A stretch of DNA of 64,000 nt from positions 410,411,464-410,475,463 of the forward strand of contig OZ024741.1 in NCBI GenBank assembly GCA_964016885.1. Reading direction: 5' to 3'. Under the pieces are notes generated by a model. It was given only the letters and a program-made list of their open reading frames with translations. It did not search any database and was not told the DNA's origin. This document shows positions 53,405 through 64,000 of the stretch, piece by piece. Positions within the stretch are counted from its first letter, which is position 1. Each line of letters opens with the position of its first letter. The stretch is from Eledone cirrhosa. Taxonomy: Eukaryota; Mollusca; Cephalopoda; Octopoda; Eledonidae. The position numbers were made by a program, and so were the translations under genes.

Positions 53405-56373
53405 CCAACAACTACTGTCTCTGAGCAACCTCCACTTCTACTAATTAAATCACCAGCAACTACTGTCTCTGAGCAACCTCTACTTCTGTAAATTAAATCA
53501 CCATCAACTACCGTCTTTGACCAAACTCTACTTCTGTAAATTAAATCACCATGAACTACTGTCTTTGACCAAACTCTACTTCTGTAAATTAAATCACCAA
53601 CAACTACTGTCTCTAAGCAACCTATACTTCTGTAAATTAAATCACCAGCAACTACTGTCTCTGAGCAACCTCCACTTCTACTAATTAAATCACCAGCAAC
53701 TACTGACTCTGAGCAACCTCTACTTCGGTAAATTAAATCACCAGCAACTACTGTCTATGAGGAGCCTTTATTTCTGGAAATTAAATCACCAGCAACTACT
53801 GTCTCTAAGCAACCTCCACCTCTACTAATTAAATCACCAGCAACTACTGTCTCTAAGCAACCTCCACCTCTACTAATTAAAATCACCAGCAACAACTGTC
53901 TCTGAATATCCTCCACATCTTCTAATTAAAACACCAGCAACTACTGTCTAGGAGGAGCCTCTATTTGTGTAAATTAAATCACCAGCAAATACTGTCTCTA
54001 AGCAACCTACACCTTTTCTAACGAAATCACCAGCAACTACTGTCTAGGAGGAGCCTCTATTTGTGTAAATTAAATCACCAGCAACTACTGTCTCTAAGCA
54101 ACCTCCACCTCTACTAATTAAATCACCAGCAACTACTGTCTCTGAGGAGCCTCTATTTCTGTAAATTAAATCACCAGCAACTACTGTCTCTAAGCAACCT
54201 CCACATTTACTAATTAAATCACCAGCAACCACTGTCTCTAAGCAACCCCCACCTTTACTAATTAAATCACCAGCAACTACTGTCTCTAAGCAACCTCCAC
54301 ATTTACTAATTAAATCACCAGCAACTACTGTCTCTGAGCAATCTCACCTCTTCTACGTAAATCACCAGCAACAACCGGCTCTGAGCAACCACTACTTCTG
54401 TAAATTAAATCACCAGAAACTACTGTCTCTTAGCAACCTACACCTCTTCTAACGAAATCGCCAGAAACTACTGTCTGGGATGAGCCTCTCTTTGCGTAAA
54501 TTAAATCACCAGCAACTACTGTATCTAAGCAACCTACACCTCTACTAATTAAAATCACCAGCAACTACTGTCTCTGAGCACCCTCCACCTCTACTAATTA
54601 AATCACCAGCAACTACTGTCTCTGAGGAGCCTCTACTTCTGTTAATTAAATCACCAGCAACTACTGTCTCTAAACAACCTATCCTTCTGTAAATTAAATC
54701 ACCAGCGACGACTGTCTCTGAGCAACCTCTACTTCTGTAAATTAAATCACCAGCAACTACTGTCTCTGAGCAACCTCTACTTCTGTAAATTAAATCACCA
54801 GCAACTACTGTCTCTGATCAACCTCCACCTCTACTAATTAAATCACCAGCAACTACTGTCTCTGAGCAACCTCTACTTCTGTAAATTAAATCACCAGCAA
54901 CTACTGTCTCTAAGCAAATTATTCTTCTGTAAATTAAATCACCAGCAACTACTGTCTCTGAGGAGCCTCTATTTCTGTAAATTAAATCACCACCAACTAC
55001 TGTCTCTGAGCAATCTCCACTTCTACTAATTAAATCACCAGCAACTACTGTCTCTGAGCAACCTCTACTTCTGTAAATTAAATCACCATCAACTACTGTC
55101 TTTGACCAAACTCCACTTCTGTAAATTAAATCACCACCAACTACTGTCTCTGAGCAACCTCCACTTCTACTAATTAAATCACCAGCAACTACTGTCTCTG
55201 AGCAACCTCTACTTCTGTAAATGAAATCACCAGCAACTACTGTCTTTGACCAAACTCCACTTCTGTAAATTAAATCACCATCAACTACTGTCTTTGACCA
55301 AACTCCACTTCTGTAAATTAAATCACCCTCAACTACTGTCTTTGACCAAACTCCACTTCTGTAAATTAAATCACCAGCAACTACTGTCTTTGACCAAACT
55401 CTACTTCTGTAAATTAAATCACCAGCAACTACTGTCTTTGACCAAACTCCACTTCTGTAAATTAAATCACCATCAACTACTGTCTTTGACCAAACTCCAC
55501 TTCTGTAAATTAAATCACCCTCAACTACTGTCTTTGACCAAACTCCACTTCTGTAAATTAAATCACCAGCAACTACTGTCTTTGACCAAACTCTACTTCT
55601 GTAAATTAAATCACCATCAACTACTGTCTTTGACAAAACTCTACTTCTGTAAATTAAATCACCAACAACTACTGTCTCTAAGCAACCTATACTTCTGTAA
55701 ATTAAATCACCAGCAACTACTGTCTCTGAGGAGCCTCTATTTCTGTAAATTAAATCTCCAACAACTACTGTCTCTGAGCAACCTCCACTTCTACTAATTA
55801 AATCACCAGCAACTACTGTCTCTGAGCAACCTATACTTCTGTAAATTATATCACCATCAACTACCGTCTTCGACCAAACTCTACTTCTGTAAATTAAATC
55901 ACCATGAACTACTGTCTTCGACCAAACTCTAATTCTGTAAATTAAATCACCAGCAACTACTGTCTCTAAGCAACCTATACTTCTGCAAATTAAATCACCA
56001 GTAACTACTGTCTCTGAGGAGCCTCTATTTCTGTAAATTAAATCACCAACAACTACTGTCTCTGAGCAACCTCCACTTCTACTAATTAAATCACCAGCAA
56101 ATACTGTCTATGAGGAGCCTTTATTTCTGGAAATTAAATCACCAGCAACTACTGTCTCTAAGCAACCTCCACCTCTACTAATTAAATCACCAGCAACTAC
56201 TGTCTCTGAGTAACCACTACTTCTGTAAATTAAATCACCAGCAACTACTGTCTTTGACCAAACTCCACTTCTGTAAATTAAATCACCAGAAACTACTGTC
56301 TCTAAGCAACCTACACCTTTTCTAACGAAATCACCAGCAACTACTGTCTAGGAGGAGCCTCTATTTGTGTAAA
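53405..56373 (+). repeat. Large higher-order repeat, copy 2 (left part missing)
   Basis: Matches copy 1 at an offset of 2401 bp (51110 and 53511; 52417 and 54818) and copy 3 at 3313 bp (54044 and 57357). It lacks about 344 bp at the left end, including the TTCTTTAAATT marker, but keeps the GTCTTCGACC-bearing tail (55806-56373). Confidence 0.85.
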
Positions 56374-59300
56374 TTAAATCACCAGCAACTACTGTCTCTA
56401 AGCAACCTATACTTCTGTAAATTAAATCACCAGCAACTACTGTCTCTGAGGAGGCTCTATTTCTGTAAATTAAATCACCAACAACTACTGTCTCTGAGCA
56501 ACCTCCACTCCTACTAATTAAATCACCAGCAACTACTGTCTCTGAGCAACCTCTACTTCTGTAAATTAAATCACCATCAACTACTGTCTTTGACCAAACT
56601 CTACTTCTTTAAATTAAATCACCATCAACTACTGTCTTTGACCAAACTCTACTTCTGTAAATTAAATCACCAGCAACTACTGTCTTTGACCAAACTCTAC
56701 TTCTGTAAATTAAATCACCAACAACTACTGTCTCTGAGCAACCTCCACTTCTACTAATTAAATCACCAGCAACTACTGTCTCTGAGCAACCTCTACTTCT
56801 GTAAATTAAATCACCATCAACTACCGTCTTTGACCAAACTCTACTTCTGTAAATTAAATCACCATGAACTACTGTCTTTGACCAAACTCTACTTCTGTAA
56901 ATTAAATCACCAACAACTACTGTCTCTAAGCAACCTATACTTCTGTAAATTAAATCACCAGCAACTACTGTCTCTGAGCAACCTCCACTTCTACTAATTA
57001 AATCACCAGCAACTACTGACTCTGAGCAACCTCTACTTCGGTAAATTAAATCACCAGCAACTACTGTCTATGAGGAGCCTTTATTTCTGGAAATTAAATC
57101 ACCAGCAACTACTGTCTCTAAGCAACCTCCACCTCTACTAATTAAATCACCAGCAACTACTGTCTCTAAGCAACCTCCACCTCTACTAATTAAAATCACC
57201 AGCAACAACTGTCTCTGAATATCCTCCACATCTTCTAATTAAAACACCAGCAACTACTGTCTAGGAGGAGCCTCTATTTGTGTAAATTAAATCACCAGCA
57301 AATACTGTCTCTAAGCAACCTACACCTTTTCTAACGAAATCACCAGCAACTACTGTCTAGGAGGAGCCTCTATTTGTGTAAATTAAATCACCAGCAACTA
57401 CTGTCTCTAAGCAACCTCCACCTCTACTAATTAAATCACCAGCAACTACTGTCTCTGAGGAGCCTCTATTTCTGTAAATTAAATCACCAGCAACTACTGT
57501 CTCTAAGCAACCTCCACATTTACTAATTAAATCACCAGCAACCACTGTCTCTAAGCAACCCCCACCTTTACTAATTAAATCACCAGCAACTACTGTCTCT
57601 AAGCAACCTCCACATTTACTAATTAAATCACCAGCAACTACTGTCTCTGAGCAATCTCACCTCTTCTACGTAAATCACCAGCAACAACCGGCTCTGAGCA
57701 ACCACTACTTCTGTAAATTAAATCACCAGAAACTACTGTCTCTTAGCAACCTACACCTCTTCTAACGAAATCGCCAGAAACTACTGTCTGGGATGAGCCT
57801 CTCTTTGCGTAAATTAAATCACCAGCAACTACTGTATCTAAGCAACCTACACCTCTACTAATTAAAATCACCAGCAACTACTGTCTCTGAGCACCCTCCA
57901 CCTCTACTAATTAAATCACCAGCAACTACTGTCTCTGAGGAGCCTCTACTTCTGTTAATTAAATCACCAGCAACTACTGTCTCTAAACAACCTATCCTTC
58001 TGTAAATTAAATCACCAGCGACGACTGTCTCTGAGCAACCTCTACTTCTGTAAATTAAATCACCAGCAACTACTGTCTCTGAGCAACCTCTACTTCTGTA
58101 AATTAAATCACCAGCAACTACTGTCTCTGATCAACCTCCACCTCTACTAATTAAATCACCAGCAACTACTGTCTCTGAGCAACCTCTACTTCTGTAAATT
58201 AAATCACCAGCAACTACTGTCTCTAAGCAAATTATTCTTCTGTAAATTAAATCACCAGCAACTACTGTCTCTGAGGAGCCTCTATTTCTGTAAATTAAAT
58301 CACCACCAACTACTGTCTCTGAGCAATCTCCACTTCTACTAATTAAATCACCAGCAACTACTGTCTCTGAGCAACCTCTACTTCTGTAAATTAAATCACC
58401 ATCAACTACTGTCTTTGACCAAACTCCACTTCTGTAAATTAAATCACCACCAACTACTGTCTCTGAGCAACCTCCACTTCTACTAATTAAATCACCAGCA
58501 ACTACTGTCTCTGAGCAACCTCTACTTCTGTAAATGAAATCACCAGCAACTACTGTCTTTGACCAAACTCCACTTCTGTAAATTAAATCACCATCAACTA
58601 CTGTCTTTGACCAAACTCCACTTCTGTAAATTAAATCACCCTCAACTACTGTCTTTGACCAAACTCCACTTCTGTAAATTAAATCACCAGCAACTACTGT
58701 CTTTGACCAAACTCTACTTCTGTAAATTAAATCACCAGCAACTACTGTCTTTGACCAAACTCCACTTCTGTAAATTAAATCACCATCAACTACTGTCTTT
58801 GACCAAACTCCACTTCTGTAAATTAAATCACCCTCAACTACTGTCTTTGACCAAACTCCACTTCTGTAAATTAAATCACCAGCAACTACTGTCTTTGACC
58901 AAACTCTACTTCTGTAAATTAAATCACCATCAACTACTGTCTTTGACCAAACTCTACTTCTGTAAATTAAATCACCATCAACTACTGTCTTTGACCAAAC
59001 TCCACTTCTGTAAATTAAATCACCATCAACTACTGTCTTTGACCAAACTCCACTTCTGTAAATTAAATCACCATCAACTACTGTCTTTGACAAAACTCTA
59101 CTTCTGTAAATTAAATCACCAACAACTACTGTCTCTAAGCAACCTATACTTCTGTAAATTAAATCACCAGCAACTACTGTCTCTGAGGAGCCTCTATTTC
59201 TGTAAATTAAATCTCCAACAACTACTGTCTCTGAGCAACCTCCACTTCTACTAATTAAATCACCAGCAACTACTGTCTCTGAGCAACCTATACTTCTGTA

Positions 59301-59735
59301 AATTATATCACCATCAACTACCGTCTTCGACCAAACTCTACTTCTGTAAATTAAATCACCATGAACTACTGTCTTCGACCAAACTCTAATTCTGTAAATT
59401 AAATCACCAGCAACTACTGTCTCTAAGCAACCTATACTTCTGCAAATTAAATCACCAGTAACTACTGTCTCTGAGGAGCCTCTATTTCTGTAAATTAAAT
59501 CACCAACAACTACTGTCTCTGAGCAACCTCCACTTCTACTAATTAAATCACCAGCAAATACTGTCTATGAGGAGCCTTTATTTCTGGAAATTAAATCACC
59601 AGCAACTACTGTCTCTAAGCAACCTCCACCTCTACTAATTAAATCACCAGCAACTACTGTCTCTAAGCAACCTCCACCTCTACTAATTAAAATCACCAGC
59701 AACTACTGTCTCTGAATATCCTCCACCTCTTCTAA
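56374..59735 (+). repeat. Large higher-order repeat, copy 3 (3362 bp)
   Basis: Complete version, with the TTCTTTAAATT marker at 56605 and the GTCTTCGACC tail near 59323. It carries the longest class D run (58559-59090), two units longer than in copy 1 and three longer than in copy 2. Confidence 0.87.
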
Positions 59736-62700
59736 TTAAATCACCAGCAACTACTGTCTCTAAGCAACCTATACTTCTGTAAATTAAATCACCAGCAACT
59801 ACTGTCTCTGAGGAGGCTCTATTTCTGTAAATTAAATCACCAACAACTACTGTCTCTGAGCAACCTCCACTCCTACTAATTAAATCACCAGCAACTACTG
59901 TCTCTGAGCAACCTCTACTTCTGTAAATTAAATCACCATCAACTACTGTCTTTGATCAAACTCTACTTCTTTAAATTAAATCACCATCAACTACTGTCTT
60001 TGACCAAACTCTACTTCTGTAAATTAAATCACCAGCAACTACTGTCTTTGACCAAACTCTACTTCTGTAAATTAAATCACCAACAACTACTGTCTCTGAG
60101 CAACCTCCACTTCTACTAATTAAATCACCAGCAACTACTGTCTCTGAGCAACCTCTACTTCTGTAAATTAAATCACCATCAACTACCGTCTTTGACCAAA
60201 CTCTACTTCTGTAAATTAAATCACCATGAACTACTGTCTTTGACCAAACTCTACTTCTGTAAATTAAATCACCAACAACTACTGTCTCTAAGCAACCTAT
60301 ACTTCTGTAAATTAAATCACCAGCAACTACTGTCTCTGAGCAACCTCCACTTCTACTAATTAAATCACCAGCAACTACTGACTCTGAGCAACCTCTACTT
60401 CGGTAAATTAAATCACCAGCAACTACTGTCTATGAGGAGCCTTTATTTCTGGAAATTAAATCACCAGCAACTACTGTCTCTAAGCAACCTCCACCTCTAC
60501 TAATTAAATCACCAGCAACTACTGTCTCTAAGCAACCTCCACCTCTACTAATTAAAATCACCAGCAACAACTGTCTCTGAATATCCTCCACATCTTCTAA
60601 TTAAAACACCAGCAACTACTGTCTAGGAGGAGCCTCTATTTGTGTAAATTAAATCACCAGCAAATACTGTCTCTAAGCAACCTACACCTTTTCTAACGAA
60701 ATCACCAGCAACTACTGTCTAGGAGGAGCCTCTATTTGTGTAAATTAAATCACCAGCAACTACTGTCTCTAAGCAACCTCCACCTCTACTAATTAAATCA
60801 CCAGCAACTACTGTCTCTGAGGTGCCTCTATTTCTGTAAATTAAATCACCAGCAACTACTGTCTCTAAGCAACCTCCACATTTACTAATTAAATCACCAG
60901 CAACCACTGTCTCTAAGCAACCCCCACCTTTACTAATTAAATCACCAGCAACTACTGTCTCTAAGCAACCTCCACATTTACTAATTAAATCACCAGCAAC
61001 TACTGTCTCTGAGCAATCTCACCTCTTCTACGTAAATCACCAGCAACAACCGGCTCTGAGCAACCACTACTTCTGTAAATTAAATCACCAGAAACTACTG
61101 TCTCTTAGCAACCTACACCTCTTCTAACGAAATCGCCAGAAACTACTGTCTGGGATGAGCCTCTCTTTGCGTAAATTAAATCACCAGCAACTACTGTATC
61201 TAAGCAACCTACACCTCTACTAATTAAAATCACCAGCAACTACTGTCTCTGAGCACCCTCCACCTCTACTAATTAAATCACCAGCAACTACTGTCTCTGA
61301 GGAGCCTCTACTTCTGTTAATTAAATCACCAGCAACTACTGTCTCTAAACAACCTATCCTTCTGTAAATTAAATCACCAGCGACGACTGTCTCTGAGCAA
61401 CCTCTACTTCTGTAAATTAAATCACCAGCAACTACTGTCTCTGAGCAACCTCTACTTCTGTAAATTAAATCACCAGCAACTACTGTCTCTGATCAACCTC
61501 CACCTCTACTAATTAAATCACCAGCAACTACTGTCTCTGAGCAACCTCTACTTCTGTAAATTAAATCACCAGCAACTACTGTCTCTAAGCAAATTATTCT
61601 TCTGTAAATTAAATCACCAGCAACTACTGTCTCTGAGGAGCCTCTATTTCTGTAAATTAAATCACCACCAACTACTGTCTCTGAGCAATCTCCACTTCTA
61701 CTAATTAAATCACCAGCAACTACTGTCTCTGAGCAACCTCTACTTCTGTAAATTAAATCACCATCAACTACTGTCTTTGACCAAACTCCACTTCTGTAAA
61801 TTAAATCACCACCAACTACTGTCTCTGAGCAACCTCCACTTCTACTAATTAAATCACCAGCAACTACTGTCTCTGAGCAACCTCTACTTCTGTAAATGAA
61901 ATCACCAGCAACTACTGTCTTTGACCAAACTCCACTTCTGTAAATTAAATCACCATCAACTACTGTCTTTGACCAAACTCCACTTCTGTAAATTAAATCA
62001 CCCTCAACTACTGTCTTTGACCAAACTCCACTTCTGTAAATTAAATCACCAGCAACTACTGTCTTTGACCAAACTCTACTTCTGTAAATTAAATCACCAG
62101 CAACTACTGTCTTTGACCAAACTCCACTTCTGTAAATTAAATCACCATCAACTACTGTCTTTGACCAAACTCCACTTCTGTAAATTAAATCACCCTCAAC
62201 TACTGTCTTTGACCAAACTCCACTTCTGTAAATTAAATCACCAGCAACTACTGTCTTTGACCAAACTCTACTTCTGTAAATTAAATCACCAACAACTACT
62301 GTCTCTAAGCAACCTATACTTCTGTAAATTAAATCACCAGCAACTACTGTCTCTGAGGAGCCTCTATTTCTGTAAATTAAATCTCCAACAACTACTGTCT
62401 CTGAGCAACCTCCACTTCTACTAATTAAATCACCAGCAACTACTGTCTCTGAGCAACCTATACTTCTGTAAATTATATCACCATCAACTACCGTCTTCGA
62501 CCAAACTCTACTTCTGTAAATTAAATCACCATGAACTACTGTCTTCGACCAAACTCTAATTCTGTAAATTAAATCACCAGCAACTACTGTCTCTAAGCAA
62601 CCTATACTTCTGCAAATTAAATCACCAGTAACTACTGTCTCTGAGGAGCCTCTATTTCTGTAAATTAAATCACCAACAACTACTGTCTCTGAGCAACCTC

Positions 62701-63097
62701 CACTTCTACTAATTAAATCACCAGCAAATACTGTCTATGAGGAGCCTTTATTTCTGGAAATTAAATCACCAGCAACTACTGTCTCTAAGCAACCTCCACC
62801 TCTACTAATTAAATCACCAGCAACTACTGTCTCTAAGCAACCTCCACCTCTACTAATTAAAATCACCAGCAACTACTGTCTCTGAATATCCTCCACCTCT
62901 TCTAATTAAATCACCAGCAACTACTGTCTCTGAGTAACCACTACTTCTGTAAATTAAATCACCAGCAACTACTGTCTCTGAGGAGCCTCTATTTCTGTAA
63001 ATTAAATCACCAGAAACTACTGTCTCTAAGCAACCTACACCTTTTCTAACGAAATCACCAGCAACTACTGTCTAGGAGGAGCCTCTATTTGTGTAAA
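59736..63097 (+). repeat. Large higher-order repeat, copy 4 (3362 bp)
   Basis: Markers lie 3362 bp from those in copy 3 (56605 and 59967; 57357 and 60719). The class D run is four units shorter (offset drops to 3170 by 62424). Four other units are present near 62920-63100 that copy 3 lacks, which restores the total length. Confidence 0.87.
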
Positions 63098-64000
63098 TTA
63101 AATCACCAGCAACTACTGTCTCTAAGCAACCTATACTTCTGTAAATTAAATCACCAACAACTACTGTCTCTGAGCAACCTCCACTCCTACTAATTAAATC
63201 ACCAGCAACTACTGTCTCTGAGCAACCTCTACTTCTGTAAATTAAATCACCATCAACTACTGTCTTTGACCAAACTCTACTTCTTTAAATTAAATCACCA
63301 TCAACTACTGTCTTTGACCAAACTCTACTTCTGTAAATTAAATCACCAGCAACTACTGTCTTTGACCAAACTCTACTTCTGTAAATTAAATCACCAACAA
63401 CTACTGTCTCTGAGCAACCTCCACTTCTACTAATTAAATCACCAGCAACTACTGTCTCTGAGCAACCTCTACTTCTGTAAATTAAATCACCATCAACTAC
63501 CGTCTTTGACCAAACTCTACTTCTGTAAATTAAATCACCATGAACTACTGTCTTTGACCAAACTCTACTTCTGTAAATTAAATCACCAACAACTACTGTC
63601 TCTAAGCAACCTATACTTCTGTAAATTAAATCACCAGCAACTACTGTCTCTGAGCAACCTCCACTTCTACTAATTAAATCACCAGCAACTACTGACTCTG
63701 AGCAACCTCTACTTCGGTAAATTAAATCACCAGCAACTACTGTCTATGAGGAGCCTTTATTTCTGGAAATTAAATCACCAGCAACTACTGTCTCTAAGCA
63801 ACCTCCACCTCTACTAATTAAATCACCAGCAACTACTGTCTCTAAGCAACCTCCACCTCTACTAATTAAAATCACCAGCAACAACTTTCTCTGAATATCC
63901 TCCACATCTTCTAATTAAAACACCAGCAACTACTGTCTAGGAGGAGCCTCTATTTGTGTAAATTAAATCACCAGCAAATACTGTCTCTAAGCAACCTACA
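63098..64000 (+). repeat. Large higher-order repeat, copy 5 (cut by the window edge)
   Basis: The TTCTTTAAATT marker at 63281 is 3314 bp from that of copy 4; one 48-bp unit (the GAGGAGGCTC type) is missing. The sequence is still in phase with copies 3 and 4 when the window ends, so the array continues. Confidence 0.87.

Larger units (their letters stand above)
24562..64000 (+). repeat. 48-bp satellite array, about 820 units, open at the right edge
   Basis: The core AAATCACCAGCAACTACTG recurs every 48 bp. Four main unit classes can be told apart. Class A has GAGCAACCTCTACTTCTG. Class B has AAGCAACCTCCACCTCTACT. Class C has GAGGAGCCTCTATTTCTG. Class D has TTTGACCAAACTCTACTTCT. Occasional 49-bp (ATTAAAATCACC) and 46-bp (CAACTAGTCTCTG) units shift the frame. 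The consensus has about 14 C to 5 G on this strand. It translates without stops in one frame per strand: repeats of SETVVAGDLIYRSRGC on minus and LNHQQLLSLSNLYFCK on plus. The frames have no non-repeat start or end domain, are broken by indel units and overlap one another, so I do not call them genes. Confidence 0.97.

Noticed and set aside
58559..59254. 231-codon plus-strand frame rich in Leu, Asn and Gln as a coiled-coil or leucine-rich protein
   Set aside because: Direct translation of the 48-bp satellite. Its length tracks the number of repeat units, and it has no promoter, splice context or non-repeat domain.
24562..64000. CRISPR array
   Set aside because: The units are contiguous variants of one sequence with no unique spacers, there are no cas genes, and the rest of the window is eukaryotic.
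24562..64000. TTAA in the 48-bp unit as a second piggyBac-derived array
   Set aside because: TTAA there lies in an AT-rich AAATTAAATC context with no CCC after it and no inverted partner end.

Overview
This window is almost entirely tandemly repeated, non-coding eukaryotic DNA. It holds three long arrays in one stretch: a ~49-bp minisatellite (about 1-20850), a 37-bp minisatellite (about 21307-22570) and a ~48-bp satellite (about 24562-64000, running off the right edge). About 4 kb of AT-rich sequence with fossil mobile elements lies between the 37-bp and 48-bp arrays. I see no intact protein-coding gene, no rRNA and no CRISPR array. A non-LTR retrotransposon fragment of RTE type, (AT)n microsatellites, a TTAA/CCCTTT-ended DNA-transposon remnant and a tRNA-like sequence all point to an animal genome. 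The style of the repeats makes me think of a mollusc, perhaps a cephalopod. That is recollection, not proof.

Left arm (1-21049): roughly 430 units of about 49 bp, each carrying the core TTAACCCTTTCATTACCATA. The array contains higher-order repeats (1453, 2565 and 342 bp) and two long-range copied blocks (about 1-2440 = 10279-12715; about 2440-3712 = 16436-17708). At its right edge it runs into a sequence ending GGTATCAAAAGGG-TTAA. That is an imperfect inverted copy of the unit core, so the satellite looks like an amplified end of a piggyBac-like non-autonomous transposon.

Middle (21050-24561): a short unique stretch; the 37-bp array; AT repeats; a 241-bp foldback element (22750-22990) with a complete tRNA-like cloverleaf on the minus strand; the 3' end of an RTE-type reverse transcriptase ORF (about 23020-23436); more AT repeats; and two copies of a 481-bp sequence (23612-24561), the second cut short by the 48-bp array.

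Right arm (24562-64000): roughly 820 units of 48 bp. Because 48 is a multiple of three and the consensus lacks stops in one frame on each strand, long repetitive reading frames (up to 397 codons) appear on both strands. I read them as by-products. The array records nested head-to-tail duplications: 6.05 kb at 27905-40467, 575 bp at 35493-36642, 4029 bp at 38593-46650, then 2.7-3.4 kb higher-order copies from 50660 to the edge. Positions of repeat boundaries are accurate to about one unit.
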